56,395 bases of DNA from Acidimicrobiales bacterium (lineage in GTDB: Bacteria > Actinomycetota > Acidimicrobiia > Acidimicrobiales > Palsa-688). The DNA is taken from assembly GCA_036378675.1 (NCBI GenBank), contig DASUWA010000062.1, forward strand, positions 1 to 56,395, written 5' to 3'. Numbering within the stretch: position 1 is the first letter of the stretch; every line of letters starts with the position of its first letter. Below are positions 1-12,770 of the stretch, one piece after another. The position numbers and the translations under genes are program-made. Under the pieces are notes generated by a model. The model did not search any database. It was not told where the DNA came from and saw nothing but the letters and a program-made list of their open reading frames with translations.

Positions 1-1279
1 CCGAAAACATCGTCCCCCCGACCGAATGCTGTCCCCCTCTGACCACGACGACGTTGGAGTAGCCGCCGCTGGCATGGCCCGACGTGACCCGGACCGCCAT
101 GCCCCTCTCCTCTGCAATGTGCGGCGCATTGACATACGAGACCGGCTCGTCCGTGGCCGCACCGAAGAGTCCCTTCTGGACGGCGAGTCCGAGCACGCGC
201 GTGTCCTCGTCGGCGAGTGCGCCCTGAAACTCGATCTCCAGCACGCCCGGCAGCTCACGGGACAGGCCGCCGAACAACCGGCCGAGCCTCTCTGCGAGGG
301 GAAGCCAGGGCCTCACCGTCTCGGGAACCTCGGTCGCCGCGATGTTCACGGCGAACGGGACGAACTGTCCGGCGAGAGCGAGCTGCACCTGCTCTGCGAT
401 CGTGATCCCCGCCTTGTCCTGAGCCTCACGTGTCGACGCCCCGAGGTGGGGTGTCACCACCACCGGGTCAAGGTCGAACAGCGGGGATGAGGTCACCGGC
501 TCCTGCTCGAACACATCGAGCGCCGCGCCGCCGACAAGCCCGTCGGCTATCGCGGCCGCCAAAGCTTTCTCGTCGATGATCCCGCCGCGGGCGGTGTTCA
601 CGATCCGCACTCCCGGCTTGGCAGCCGACAGCAAACTTTCGCCGATCAGCCCGATCGTCTCCGCGGTCTTCGGCAGGTGGACGGTAAGGAAGTCCGCGTC
701 CGCGATCACTTCCTCGAGCCCCATCAGCTCGACCCCCATCTGGCGGGCGCGATCGGCGCTCACGTAGGGGTCGTACGCGATCAGGCGCATCCCGAACGCG
801 GCAGCCCGCGCCGCGACGAGCGCGCCAACCCGGCCGAGGCCGATGACACCGAGAACCTTTCCGTGAAGCTCGACCCCCTCCCACTTCGAACGCTCCCAAC
901 GGCCTGCCTTCAACGCTGAGTCGGCTTGCGGCACGTTCCGGGCTTGGGCCAGTAGGAGGGCCATGGTGTGCTCTGCCGCCGACAGCACATTCGACTGCGG
1001 AGCGTTGACGACCATCACACCGCGCCGGGTCGCGGCTTCCACGTCGACGTTGTCCACTCCAATACCAGCACGGCCGACGACCACCAGATCCCGTGCGGCT
1101 TCCAGCACCCCGGCGGTTACCCGCGTCGCCGATCTGATGATGAGCGCCGACGCGCCGGCGACGGTCGCCTGGAGCTCCTCGGGCGACAGCCCGAGTTGCA
1201 CGTCGACGTCGTGCCCGGCCGAGCGCAGTAGCGCAAGGCCCGGTTCGGCGATTTCTTCGGTTACGAGGACCCGGGCCAC
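1..1279 (-). CDS. serA: D-3-phosphoglycerate dehydrogenase, 3' end cut by window edge
   Basis: NAD-dependent oxidation of 3-phosphoglycerate, the first step of serine synthesis. The reading frame runs from a GTG at 1279 (V-A-R-V-L-V-T-E-E) without a stop to the left edge. It shows the NAD-binding glycine motif (G-V-I-G-L-G-R-V-G), the substrate-side motif N-T-A-R-G-G, and P-H-L-G-A-S-T with the catalytic-region His. After these comes the long C-terminal intervening (ASB) domain of the actinobacterial type; the ACT domain would lie outside the window. The upstream aminotransferase stop is 3 nt before this GTG, so the two are probably one transcript. serC lies just beyond, on the other strand. 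Very sure of function. Confidence 0.95.
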   Translation of the reverse strand, partial: MARVLVTEEIAEPGLALLRSAGHDVDVQLGLSPEELQATVAGASALIIRSATRVTAGVLEAARDLVVVGRAGIGVDNVDVEAATRRGVMVVNAPQSNVLSAAEHTMALLLAQARNVPQADSALKAGRWERSKWEGVELHGKVLGVIGLGRVGALVAARAAAFGMRLIAYDPYVSADRARQMGVELMGLEEVIADADFLTVHLPKTAETIGLIGESLLSAAKPGVRIVNTARGGIIDEKALAAAIADGLVGGAALDVFEQEPVTSSPLFDLDPVVVTPHLGASTREAQDKAGITIAEQVQLALAGQFVPFAVNIAATEVPETVRPWLPLAERLGRLFGGLSRELPGVLEIEFQGALADEDTRVLGLAVQKGLFGAATDEPVSYVNAPHIAEERGMAVRVTSGHASGGYSNVVVVRGGQHSVGGTMFS

Positions 1280-1282
1280 GGA

Positions 1283-3626
<2,344 letters not shown>

Positions 3627-3678
3627 CTAGTCTCGATAGATCGCCCCGAGCCGGTTCCTTCTAGCGGTCTCGGCCGCC

Positions 3679-4770
3679 ATGACGGCCCTCGGAGGGTGGT
3701 GGGTCCCAGCCATCGCGGGCCAGCCGCCGTCCCCGCCCACGACCGCGCCCGCGGGCCCACCGCCGGCCAAAGCCGAGCTTCTCGCCGACCTCGACACCGG
3801 GCACGTCCTCGTCACCCAGAACGTGCACGCACTGCTCCCACCGGCCAGCCTCACCAAGATCCTCACCGCGCTGGTAGCGGCCGACTGGCTAACGCCGGAA
3901 ACACAGATCCCGGTAACCGACCGGGCGGCGAACGTCTCGCCGGACAAGCTCGGCATGAAATCAGGGCAGCAATGGTCCTACGACATCGCGATGCACGCGC
4001 TCCTGATCTCATCCTCCAACGACGCGGCGTACGCGCTGGCGGAGAAGGTTTCGGGATCCATCGAAGCGTTCGCCGACACCATGCACCAGGCCGCCTCCCA
4101 GATTCGGATGCCGGACGAGCCGGTCCTGCGCGACCCGGCCGGCCTCGACGGCTCCGAGGGAGTCGGCGGCGGAAACCTCATGAGCGCGTGGGACGTCGCC
4201 GTCGCTTCTCGCGACTTGGTAGCCAACCCGTATCTCGCGTCGATCGTTGCGTCCAAGACCTACCGGTTCACCGGACCGGACGGCATCGTTTACCAGCTGG
4301 CTAGCCACAATCTCGGGTTCCTCAACAGCTACCCAGGCGGCGCCGGGGTGAAGACCGGTTACACCGTCCCCGCCGGGGTCTGCGTTTCGGCGCTGGCCAT
4401 TCGCGGCGACCGCCACATTCTGGCGGTCGTGATGAACGGGGTATCCCCCGACCGGACCGCCGGGATGCTTCTCGATCAGGGGTTCGCGACCGCTCCGGAG
4501 TCGGAACCTGCGACCGACCCGACCCTGCCGCCGGTCATAGAGCCCGAACCGCCGGCAGCTGCCCCCCAAGCCGACGACCCGCCGGACCCCCTGACCCGGG
4601 GCGGGACTGCCGCCGACATTCGCTTGGAGCCGAAGTCGTCTGGCATCTCGATCCTCCCGACCGCCGAGGCCGCTGCGGGCGTGATCACGATCTTCGCGGT
4701 TGCCGCGACCCTGCTCGCTCGAGGAAGACGGCGCGTGGCAGCGGGCGCACACAGCCAGCGGCGCCAATAA
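3679..4770 (+). CDS. Serine-type D-alanyl-D-alanine carboxypeptidase (peptidase S11)
   Basis: Penicillin-binding protein of the S11 family that trims pentapeptide stems of peptidoglycan outside the membrane. All three active-site motifs are present: S-L-T-K (SxxK), S-S-N (SxN) and K-T-G-Y. The C terminus has a Pro-rich stretch and one hydrophobic segment (A-A-A-G-V-I-T-I-F-A-V-A-A-T-L-L-A) followed by Arg-rich residues, so it is probably anchored. The ATG at 3679 (363 residues) cuts the signal peptide short. Reading in frame from an ATC at 3640 gives an N terminus with Arg, a hydrophobic core and an A-I-A cleavage site, and TAGTCT stands 6 nt before that ATC. There is no ATG, GTG or TTG between the in-frame stop at 3637 and 3679. 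The true start is therefore probably upstream of the one given. Confidence 0.92.
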   Translation: MTALGGWWVPAIAGQPPSPPTTAPAGPPPAKAELLADLDTGHVLVTQNVHALLPPASLTKILTALVAADWLTPETQIPVTDRAANVSPDKLGMKSGQQWSYDIAMHALLISSSNDAAYALAEKVSGSIEAFADTMHQAASQIRMPDEPVLRDPAGLDGSEGVGGGNLMSAWDVAVASRDLVANPYLASIVASKTYRFTGPDGIVYQLASHNLGFLNSYPGGAGVKTGYTVPAGVCVSALAIRGDRHILAVVMNGVSPDRTAGMLLDQGFATAPESEPATDPTLPPVIEPEPPAAAPQADDPPDPLTRGGTAADIRLEPKSSGISILPTAEAAAGVITIFAVAATLLARGRRRVAAGAHSQRRQ

Positions 4771-4791
4771 CTGTCAATCAGTCCAGCAGGC

Positions 4792-5820
<1,029 letters not shown>

Positions 5821-5827
5821 TGGTGGT

Positions 5828-6358
5828 TCAGCTTGCCTTTCCGGTGAGACGCAGGCGGGGCGACGCCTGACGTTCGAGCTTCGGCAGCGCGACGCGTCCG
5901 GTGCGCTGCAGTTCGGTGATTCCGTACGGTCGCATGAGTTCCTCGAGGTCGTCGAGTTTGTCAGGTTCGCCCGCGAGCATCACAGTAAGGGCGTCGGCGC
6001 CGACGTCGACGATCTTTCCTTCGAACACTCCGACCAGCTCGATGACGGCACCGCGCTGGTCCGGGCCCGCCGCAACGGTCGCCATAAGCAGCTCACGCTC
6101 GACCGAGTCGGAGGGGAGCAGTTCGGTGATCTTGACCACGTTGACGAGCTTGAAGAGCTGCTTGGTGATCTGCTCGACGGACGTTTCCTCGACGTCGATC
6201 ACGATGTTGATCCTGCTGAAGCGCGCGTCGTCGGACGGCGCCACCGCGAGGGAGATGATGTTGAAACCGCGCCGCGCGAACAGGCCGCTGATCCGGGCGA
6301 GCACGCCCGACCTGTTCTCGACCAGCACCGAAAGCGTTTGATGGTTTAGGACGCTCAT
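5828..6358 (-). CDS. ilvN: Acetolactate synthase small (regulatory) subunit
   Basis: Regulatory subunit of acetohydroxyacid synthase, which binds the catalytic subunit and confers valine feedback. 176 residues. The N-terminal ACT domain begins with [20 protein letters not shown], followed by the R-R-G-F-N-I motif. The second half is the ALS-specific ACT-like domain. Its ATG overlaps the ilvB stop by 4 bp, implying translational coupling, and ilvC follows 7 nt downstream. Confidence 0.96.
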   Translation of the reverse strand: MSVLNHQTLSVLVENRSGVLARISGLFARRGFNIISLAVAPSDDARFSRINIVIDVEETSVEQITKQLFKLVNVVKITELLPSDSVERELLMATVAAGPDQRGAVIELVGVFEGKIVDVGADALTVMLAGEPDKLDDLEELMRPYGITELQRTGRVALPKLERQASPRLRLTGKAS

Positions 6359-8091
6359 TGCACCAACTTCTCCCCACCAGGCTTCTGCGACGGATGGACA
6401 ACCACATCATCGTTCGATGCTCCCGCAGGCACCATCGGGAACACCTTCTCGCGTGAATCGGTCCGGAAGTCGATGACGACCGGGCGGTCGTCGATCGCAT
6501 TCGCCTTCGCGATGACCGGCTCGACCTCCTCCGCTGCCTCCACCCGGAACGCAGCACAACCCATCGCTTCGGCCCACTTCACATAGTCGGGGAGGTCCGG
6601 CGACAGGTAGACCTCGCTGTAGCGCTCCTCGTAGAACATCTCCTGCCACTGGCGGACCATCCCGAGATAAGCGTTGTTGAGTATGGCCACCTTGACGGGG
6701 ATCCGCTCGCTCGAAGCGGTGACCAGCTCCTGCGCGGTCATCTGGAAGCAGCCGTCGCCGTCAACCGCCCAAACGGTCCGGTCGGGCCTGCCGACCTTCG
6801 CGCCGATCGCGGCGGGAACACAGAAACCCATGGTTCCGAGGCCCCCGGAGTTGACCCACGTGTAGGGCTCGTTGAACTGCCAGTACTGGCTCGCCCACAT
6901 CTGGTGCTGGCCGACCCCGGAGGCGAGGATGGTCCCTTCGGGAGCGAGGTCCCGAAGCACCTCCATCACCTGTTGCGGCTTGAGCGCGTCCCCGTCCACG
7001 TGGGGGTCGTAGTGCAGCGGGTACAGCTCCTGCCACCCGGAGATCCGGCTGCGCCACTCGTTGCGGTCCGCCTGCGTGTGGCTCTCCAGCGCCTTCACGA
7101 TCTCGCCGATGACCTGGCGGCAGTCTCCGACGATCGGCACGTCGGGCCGGCGGATTTTTCCGAGCTCGGCGGGGTCTATGTCGACATGGATGATCTTCGC
7201 CTCGGGTGCGAACGTCGCGACCTTTCCGGTCACCCGGTCGTCGAAACGTGTCCCCAACGCGATCAGCAGGTCGGACTTCTGCATTGCGGTTATCGCGGTG
7301 TAGTTGCCGTGCATGCCCGGCATGCCGAGGCAGAGCGGGTGATCGTCGGGGAACGCGCCGCGCGCCATCAGAGTGGTCACAACGGGTGTCCCGGTTCGTT
7401 CGGCCAGCTCGCGCAGGGCGTCGGCAGCGCGGGACTTCAGGATCCCGCCGCCCGCGTAGATGACCGGTTTGCGAGCCTCGCTGATCAGCCGCGCCGCCTC
7501 CTTGATCATCTTGGGGTGCCCCTTCAGGTTCGGCTTGTAACCAGGCAGCGACGAGGAGACCTCGTCGTCGGTCGGCCAGTTCCAAGTCACCTCTGCCTGG
7601 AGCACGTCCTTGGGCACGTCGAGAAGAACCGGGCCGGGACGTCCGGTCGTCGCCAGATGGAAGGCCTGGCGGACCATCAACGGGATCTCGTTCGGATCCA
7701 TGATCAGCTCGTTGTGCTTGGTGACCGACCGGGTGATGCCTACGGTGTCGCACTCCTGGAAACCGTCGGTCCCGATGACCGGCCTGCTCACCTGACCGGT
7801 GATCGCGACCATCGGCACGGAGTCCATGTACGCGTCGCAGAGCGGGGTGACCAGGTTGGTTGCGGCCGGACCGCTGGTGACCAAGGCGACGCCCGGCCGC
7901 CCGGTCACGTGCGCGTAACCCTCCGCCATGTGGCCGGCGCCCTGCTCGTGGCGGACGAGGATGTGGCGGATCGGGCTGTCGAGGATCGGGTCGTAGGCCG
8001 GGAGGATGCACCCGCCAGGCAGCCCGAAGACCACCTCGACGTTCTCCATTTCCAGGCTTTTGATGAGAGCTTGGGCTCCGGTCATCTTCAT
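6355..8091 (-). CDS. ilvB: Acetolactate synthase large (catalytic) subunit
   Basis: ThDP-, Mg2+- and FAD-dependent condensation of pyruvate with pyruvate or 2-oxobutyrate. 578 residues. The N-terminal ThDP pyrimidine-binding domain has the catalytic Glu in R-H-E-Q-G-A-G-H. The C-terminal pyrophosphate motif runs G-D-G-C-F-Q-M-T, with the [12 protein letters not shown] segment behind it. Start ATG 8091 (M-K-M-T-G-A-Q-A-L); a second ATG two codons on is possible. The 5' region holds a promoter, leader peptide and terminator-like hairpin, so expression probably responds to branched-chain aminoacyl-tRNA supply. First gene of ilvBNC. Confidence 0.97.
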   Translation of the reverse strand: MKMTGAQALIKSLEMENVEVVFGLPGGCILPAYDPILDSPIRHILVRHEQGAGHMAEGYAHVTGRPGVALVTSGPAATNLVTPLCDAYMDSVPMVAITGQVSRPVIGTDGFQECDTVGITRSVTKHNELIMDPNEIPLMVRQAFHLATTGRPGPVLLDVPKDVLQAEVTWNWPTDDEVSSSLPGYKPNLKGHPKMIKEAARLISEARKPVIYAGGGILKSRAADALRELAERTGTPVVTTLMARGAFPDDHPLCLGMPGMHGNYTAITAMQKSDLLIALGTRFDDRVTGKVATFAPEAKIIHVDIDPAELGKIRRPDVPIVGDCRQVIGEIVKALESHTQADRNEWRSRISGWQELYPLHYDPHVDGDALKPQQVMEVLRDLAPEGTILASGVGQHQMWASQYWQFNEPYTWVNSGGLGTMGFCVPAAIGAKVGRPDRTVWAVDGDGCFQMTAQELVTASSERIPVKVAILNNAYLGMVRQWQEMFYEERYSEVYLSPDLPDYVKWAEAMGCAAFRVEAAEEVEPVIAKANAIDDRPVVIDFRTDSREKVFPMVPAGASNDDVVVHPSQKPGGEKLVQ

Positions 8092-8161
8092 GGGCGGTCT
8101 CTGGCTTTCCCTTCGGACTGCTGGCGGGGGTGCGTGTTGGACGTGTAAGTGTGCGGAAATT

Positions 8162-8188
8162 GAAACGACCTCCCGGATGGGAGGTCGT
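8162..8188 (-). terminator. Attenuator terminator hairpin of the ilv leader
   Basis: In the leftward RNA a perfect 10-bp stem (ACGACCTCCC / GGGAGGTCGT, 8165-8174 with 8179-8188) closes a 4-nt loop and is followed by UU, then CAAUUU. It lies between the leader peptide and ilvB, about 70 nt before the ilvB ATG. The U-tract is short and interrupted, so termination may be partial or assisted. I could not identify by eye a clear antiterminator that uses one arm of this stem. Confidence 0.75.
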
Positions 8189-8190
8189 CA

Positions 8191-8216
8191 ACGCACGCGC
8201 AGGTTGGCGCGTGCGT
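8191..8216 (-). promoter_or_regulatory. First leader hairpin (pause/anti-antiterminator candidate)
   Basis: A perfect 10-bp stem (ACGCACGCGC / GCGCGTGCGT) with a 6-nt loop begins at the stop codon of the leader peptide and ends 2 nt before the terminator stem. A ribosome finishing the leader peptide would cover its 5' arm, whereas one stalled on the Leu/Val/Ile codons would not. Its 3' arm can also pair, with one bulge, to GCACCGCGC inside the leader ORF. This is how an attenuator would be wired, but the switching order is inference. Confidence 0.6.
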
Positions 8217-8251
8217 CAGGTGATGAGTACGAGAACGAGCGCGGTGCTCAC
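8216..8251 (-). CDS. ilv operon leader peptide (11 aa, Leu/Val/Ile-rich)
   Basis: Very short ORF from GTG 8251 to TGA reading M-S-T-A-L-V-L-V-L-I-T. Six consecutive codons are for branched-chain amino acids, exactly the products of the downstream operon. It is followed at once by two hairpins and then ilvB. This matches the leader-peptide attenuation design known for ilv genes in enterobacteria and actinobacteria. CACACT is 7 nt upstream of the GTG, so the mRNA is probably leaderless at this ORF. Too short to appear in standard gene calls. Confidence 0.82.
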   Translation of the reverse strand: MSTALVLVLIT

Positions 8252-8258
8252 GCCGGTC

Positions 8259-8287
8259 AGTGTGTCACACGCCCGTTCGGTACGCAA
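8259..8287 (-). promoter_or_regulatory. Promoter of the ilv leader/ilvBNC operon
   Basis: Leftward, TTGCGT (8282-8287) and CACACT (8259-8264) are separated by exactly 17 bp. The -10 is followed by 7 nt and then the leader-peptide GTG, predicting a start of transcription at or next to the start codon. This is the best full promoter match in this part of the window. Confidence 0.65.
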
Positions 8288-8311
8288 ACAGGCGGTCTCG
8301 GCCTGAGCGTG

Positions 8312-9664
8312 TCAGGTGTTCTTGACGAGGATCGACTCGACAACGTCGGAAACGTCCTCGATCCGGTTGGCGGCGTTCTCGAGCGATTGGAGAATGTCCT
8401 TCCACTTGAGAACTTCGAGTGCCTCGTACTCACCGCTGAACAGCCGGGCCATACCTCGCCGGTAGATGGCGTCGCCTTCGCGCTCGAGGTTCTCGATCCT
8501 CTCCAGCCGCCGCCGGGCACCTTCCCGAGACTTGAGGCAACCGATGAGCAAGTCGAGCTCGGTAGCCATGCCCGTCAGCACTTCTGTCATCTCCAGCGCT
8601 TCAGGAAGCTGCTGCTTGACCGGGACGAGGTGGACGAGTTCGGCGGCGGAGAACATATCGTCGACGACGTCGTCGATCTCTTCGGTCAGGGCGTGGATAT
8701 CGGCGCGGTCGTAAGGCGTGACGAAGCTGGCATCAAGCCGGCGGAGAAGGTCGGCGGTGATCTGATCGCCTCGGCGCTCGAAGCTTCGGATCTCCTGGTG
8801 GTGCTCGTCTACTTCGTCGAACCCCACGAGCATCTTGCCCAACGTTTCGGAGCAATCGACCACGTTGTTGGTAGCCAATTTGAACAGGTTGAAAAAGCCT
8901 GAGTCGGCGGGCGTCAGGCGCATCCGCACCAACCTGGCGAGCGCGCTCCTCGCCCGGCGGAGCCTTCTCGACTGCCGCCCGGTCAAGGTGCTCCGGGTTC
9001 GGAGGAACAGGGACTGGCCAGGCAAGAGCCGCTTCGGACCGTTCAGCGCCGAGATGCGCCTGCCGAGGTTGACCGCGTGATCACCGAGACGCTCGTAGAA
9101 ACGAGCCACCAGGGCAAGCTCGGCGGCGACCGCCGGCTCCGACCCGCCCGCGGACCCTTCCCCCAGAAGGCTGCTGGCCAGCATGTCAAGCTCGTCGTCG
9201 GCTTCCTGAATCTGGAAGGTGATGTCGCGGGAGCACTCGGAGTAGGCGCGGCTCGCCAGCTGCCACATCCGCACGCACGCGTCGCACATGAGTTGGATCA
9301 GGCCGCGGCTGCGGGGGCTGATGTTGCCTCCTAGCCCCTGCCGGGTGCGCTGGGCTATGTGTTCGGCGAGATCCGCGCTGCGCTCGAGCTCCGGCGCCAT
9401 CTGAAGGATGGTGATCAGATCCTCGAGTTCCTCGGGACCGATGGTGCTGTCGGCGAGCCGGTCCTTGATCAGCCCGGTGAGCTCCTCCACCCGGTCGTCG
9501 ATCCGCCGGTCGTCGGCGATGATCCGATCGGCGCGCTCGAGGTCCTGGTCGAGGAGGGCAGTCGTCGCCCAGCTGGTGGTCTCGATCACCGTGGCGAAAA
9601 GCACAAGGACGGCCCGGTCTACCCTCTTCCGGAACTCGTCCCGGTCCACGGACTCCCTACCCAC
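8312..9664 (-). CDS. PhoU-DUF47 fusion protein (phosphate-uptake regulator type)
   Basis: 450 residues with two related helical-bundle modules. Residues about 8-205 form a PhoU domain, with the repeated E-R-x-x-D-x-A motifs at 94-102 (E-R-S-A-D-L-A-E-H) and 191-199 (E-R-L-G-D-H-A-V-N). Residues about 245-450 form a DUF47/PhoU-like module with L-T-P-A-D-S-G-F-F and the motif F-V-T-P-Y-D-R-A-D-I-H. These families normally occur as separate proteins, PhoU with the Pst transporter and PhoR, and DUF47 with Pit-type transporters. Neither transporter is in the window. Start GTG 9664 follows TACCGT by 6 nt; an internal GTG five codons on is an alternative. A cytosolic role linking phosphate status to transport or kinase control is inference. 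Confidence 0.85.
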   Translation of the reverse strand: MGRESVDRDEFRKRVDRAVLVLFATVIETTSWATTALLDQDLERADRIIADDRRIDDRVEELTGLIKDRLADSTIGPEELEDLITILQMAPELERSADLAEHIAQRTRQGLGGNISPRSRGLIQLMCDACVRMWQLASRAYSECSRDITFQIQEADDELDMLASSLLGEGSAGGSEPAVAAELALVARFYERLGDHAVNLGRRISALNGPKRLLPGQSLFLRTRSTLTGRQSRRLRRARSALARLVRMRLTPADSGFFNLFKLATNNVVDCSETLGKMLVGFDEVDEHHQEIRSFERRGDQITADLLRRLDASFVTPYDRADIHALTEEIDDVVDDMFSAAELVHLVPVKQQLPEALEMTEVLTGMATELDLLIGCLKSREGARRRLERIENLEREGDAIYRRGMARLFSGEYEALEVLKWKDILQSLENAANRIEDVSDVVESILVKNT

Positions 9665-9702
9665 ATAGGTACGGTACCCCTTTGCAGCGATAAGTTTCCC
9701 CG

Positions 9703-11043
9703 ATGCCGCATGACGACGCGCGATCCCGTAATTCGCTCATCCCCTACTCCGCGACGTTTCGTTCGCTTCTCCCGCTTGCGTTCACCGGCAACGCGCTGAA
9801 GCCGATCTCGCGCACCGGACGCCTGTCGGCCTGGGCGTTCCCGCCGGGATGGCACGTCTCCGAGTTGCCGCTGGCGACGCTCGCCCTCCAGCTCGCCGGG
9901 ACGGCTCGGACCCTTCGCGGAGGACGTTGGCGGACCCGCGACGGAGCGCTGAGAATCGTGGCCCAGGCGGCATCGGCCGCCGGGCTCGTTGAGCTCCAGC
10001 GCGCGGCCGCCGACTCTGGACGGATCCTCGAGAAGGCCCTGCGGGACGGACTCGGTGCCGACTACCGGGCGCGGGCCGCAACAGCGGGGGTGGCGGCTCC
10101 GGAGGGACCGCCCGTGCCGAGGCTCGGTCCCGTTCCGTCATGGATCACCCGGCGGTCGCGGCTCCGCGCGTCAGGTATCTCTTACGGTCCTGCCGGCAAG
10201 CGCAACCTGCTCGACGTCTGGGCGCGTCCGGGAGTCCCACCGGACGGTAAGGCGCCGGTGCTCATCCAGGTGCCAGGCGGCGGCTGGGTCAGCGGCGAGA
10301 CCAAATGGCAGGCCTACCCGCTCATGGACCGGCTCATCGAAGCGGGCTGGGTCTGCGTCCCGATCAACTACCGCCTCAGCCCGAGGGCGACCTTTCCGGA
10401 CCACATCGTCGACGTGAAGCGGGCGATCGCGTGGGTGAAGGCAAACATCGCCCAGTACGGCGGTGACCCAGACTTCGTCGTGATCACCGGTGGATCCGCC
10501 GGGGGGCACCTCTCGTCGTTGGCCGCGATGTCCGCCAACGCGCCGGAGTTCCAGCCTGGTTTCGAGGACGCAGACACTTCGGTGCGGGCCGCGGTGCCCT
10601 TCTACGGCGTCTACGACCTCAGCGACTGGGACGGTCGCGGAGGCCCTCCGCAGACGATCAAGTTCATCGAGAGGGTCGTGATGAAGCGCGCGCTCGCCGC
10701 CCATCGCGACGAGTGGCTGAAAGCCTCCCCCATCCACTGGGTCAGCGCCGACGCCCCTCCAACCATGATCATCCACGGCACCAACGATTCGCTGGTTCCG
10801 GTGGAGGGCGCGCGCCGTATGTCGGAGACCTTGCGGGCCGTGTCGAATCAGCCGGTCGTCTACGCGGAACTTCCGTACGCGCAGCACGCGTTCGAAATTT
10901 ATGCGTCCCTTCGTACCCGCCACACCGTTCGCGCAGTCGAGCGGTTCCTCGCATACGTTCGCGCGAGCTACGTCAGCAGTTCCTCGGCATCCGTGCGGTC
11001 GAACGACAACGGCCCGGTGGTACACCAGGTGGCCGCGAGCTGA
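9703..11043 (+). CDS. Alpha/beta-hydrolase, HSL-type esterase/lipase
   Basis: 446 residues: about 140 N-terminal residues of unassigned sequence, then an alpha/beta-hydrolase domain. The oxyanion region is P-G-G-G-W rather than the usual HGGG-type, followed by nucleophile elbow G-G-S-A-G-G-H. The acid is probably in H-G-T-N-D-S-L-V-P and the catalytic His in A-Q-H-A-F-E-I-Y. The layout resembles mycobacterial Lip-type esterases. ATG 9703 is preceded by TAAGTT at 6 nt. It diverges from the PhoU-DUF47 gene (38 bp between starts) and ends 9 bp from the convergent ilvD stop. Substrate unknown. Confidence 0.85.
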   Translation: MPHDDARSRNSLIPYSATFRSLLPLAFTGNALKPISRTGRLSAWAFPPGWHVSELPLATLALQLAGTARTLRGGRWRTRDGALRIVAQAASAAGLVELQRAAADSGRILEKALRDGLGADYRARAATAGVAAPEGPPVPRLGPVPSWITRRSRLRASGISYGPAGKRNLLDVWARPGVPPDGKAPVLIQVPGGGWVSGETKWQAYPLMDRLIEAGWVCVPINYRLSPRATFPDHIVDVKRAIAWVKANIAQYGGDPDFVVITGGSAGGHLSSLAAMSANAPEFQPGFEDADTSVRAAVPFYGVYDLSDWDGRGGPPQTIKFIERVVMKRALAAHRDEWLKASPIHWVSADAPPTMIIHGTNDSLVPVEGARRMSETLRAVSNQPVVYAELPYAQHAFEIYASLRTRHTVRAVERFLAYVRASYVSSSSASVRSNDNGPVVHQVAAS

Positions 11044-11052
11044 CCCAAATGA

Positions 11053-12735
11053 TCACGGCTCGGTGATGGCGCCCCTGTCGGCTCCTGTCACCAAGCGGGC
11101 GTACTTCGCCAGCACCCCCGACTTGTAGCGGGGCTCGGGCATCTTCACCCCGGCGCGGCGACGACCGAGTTCGGCCTCGTCGACTAGCAGATCGATCGCT
11201 CGGGTCGGGACATCGACGACGATGCGGTCGCCGTCGGCGACCAACGCGATCGGGCCTCCGTCCACCGCCTCTGGGGCGACGTGACCGACGCAGAACCCGT
11301 GCGTGCCACCGCTGAACCTTCCATCCGTTACCAACGCACAGTCAGCCCCTCTGCCGGCGCCCTTCATCGCTCCGGTGACCGCGAGCATCTCCCGCATTCC
11401 CGGCCCGCCCTTGGGGCCTTCGTAGCGGATGACCAGCACCGTGCCCGGCTGGATCTCGCCGGCGAGGATCGCCTCCATCGCCTTGTCCTCGCCGTCGAAG
11501 ACCCGAGCGGTCCCCTCGAAACGCTCTTGATCTATGCCCGCGACCTTCACGACCGCGCCATTTGGAGCGAGGCTCCCGTTGAGGACTGCTATGCCGCCGT
11601 CGGCGTGGATCGGCTCGGATATCGGACGGACCACGATCCCGTCCGGGGCAGGCGGGTCGAGCGCGGCGAGATTCTCGGCGACCGTGCGGCCCGTGACAGT
11701 GAGACAGTCCCCGTTGATCAGGCCGGCGTCGAGGAGTTCACGCATGACCATCGGCACTCCTCCGACCCGATCGACATCGACCATGTGGAACCGGCCGTGC
11801 GGCTTGGTGTCGGCTATGTGAGGAACTTTTCGGCCGACGCGGTTGAAGTCGTCGAGGGTCAGTTGCACTCTCGCCTCGTTGGCTATGGCGAGCAGGTGAA
11901 GGACGGCGTTGGTGGAGCCGCCCAGCGCCATCGTGACCGCGATCGCGTTCTCGAACGCCCCTATGGTCATGATGTCCCGTGGGCGGATGCCCTTCTCGAG
12001 AAGGTTGATAACCGCCTTTCCCGTCTCGCGGGCGAAGTCGTCCCTGCGCGGGTCGACCGCCACCGGCGACGCCGAGCCGGGCAGCGCCATCCCGAGCGCC
12101 TCGGAGACAGAAGCCATGGTGTTGGCGGTGAACATCCCGGCGCAGCTCCCGATCGTCGGGCAGGCGTTTCGTTCGATCAATGCCAGTTCCTCGTCGCCCA
12201 GCTTGCCTGCAGCTCGGGAACCCACCGCCTCGAACACGCTGACGATGTCGAGAGCCTCGCCGTGGGCCCCGCGCCCCGGCATGATCGAGCCGCCGTAGAG
12301 GAACACGCTCGGAAGGTTGATCCGGGCGGCGGCCATGAGCATGCCCGGCAGGGACTTGTCGCAACCGGCGAACGTGACCATCCCGTCGAACCTCTCGGCG
12401 TGCATCACCGTCTCGACCGAGTCGGCGATCACCTCTCTGCTGACCAGGGAGGCGCGCATCCCTTCGTGGCCCATGGAGATGCCGTCCGAGACCGCGATGG
12501 TGACGAACTCGATCGGGTAACCGCCGGCCTCCCGGATGCCCTCTTTCGCCTGCTTGGCCAGGCGGTCGAGCGGCATGTTGCAGGGGGTTACCTCGTTCCA
12601 CGAGGAAGCCACGCCGACCTGGGGCTTGGACCAGTCCCCGTCGGTCATGCCGATCGCCCTGAGCATGGCCCGGGCCGGTGCCCGCTCGTAGCCCTCGGTG
12701 ACCTCGCGGCTGCGGGGCTTCATGTCGCTCGCCAT
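11053..12735 (-). CDS. ilvD: Dihydroxy-acid dehydratase
   Basis: Fe-S and Mg2+-dependent dehydration of dihydroxy-isovalerate and dihydroxy-methylvalerate, the third common step of branched-chain amino-acid synthesis. 560 residues. Cluster-binding Cys residues are visible in G-C-D-K-S-L-P-G and [11 protein letters not shown]. The C-terminal half carries [13 protein letters not shown] 12735 has TATGGT 6 nt upstream, suggesting its own leaderless promoter, so it is likely not under the ilvB attenuator. Divergent from the DUF4333 gene with 35 bp between starts. Confidence 0.96.
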   Translation of the reverse strand: MASDMKPRSREVTEGYERAPARAMLRAIGMTDGDWSKPQVGVASSWNEVTPCNMPLDRLAKQAKEGIREAGGYPIEFVTIAVSDGISMGHEGMRASLVSREVIADSVETVMHAERFDGMVTFAGCDKSLPGMLMAAARINLPSVFLYGGSIMPGRGAHGEALDIVSVFEAVGSRAAGKLGDEELALIERNACPTIGSCAGMFTANTMASVSEALGMALPGSASPVAVDPRRDDFARETGKAVINLLEKGIRPRDIMTIGAFENAIAVTMALGGSTNAVLHLLAIANEARVQLTLDDFNRVGRKVPHIADTKPHGRFHMVDVDRVGGVPMVMRELLDAGLINGDCLTVTGRTVAENLAALDPPAPDGIVVRPISEPIHADGGIAVLNGSLAPNGAVVKVAGIDQERFEGTARVFDGEDKAMEAILAGEIQPGTVLVIRYEGPKGGPGMREMLAVTGAMKGAGRGADCALVTDGRFSGGTHGFCVGHVAPEAVDGGPIALVADGDRIVVDVPTRAIDLLVDEAELGRRRAGVKMPEPRYKSGVLAKYARLVTGADRGAITEP

Positions 12736-12756
12736 TAATCCACCATAGGCCGTGTG

Positions 12757-12762
12757 TACTAT
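12757..12762 (+). promoter_or_regulatory. -10 element of the DUF4333 gene
   Basis: TACTAT stands 8 nt before the GTG at 12771, giving a predicted leaderless transcript. The opposing ilvD -10 (TATGGT leftward, 12742-12747) is only 9 bp away, so the two divergent promoters share one short region. Confidence 0.5.
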
Positions 12763-12770
12763 CCGCCGCC

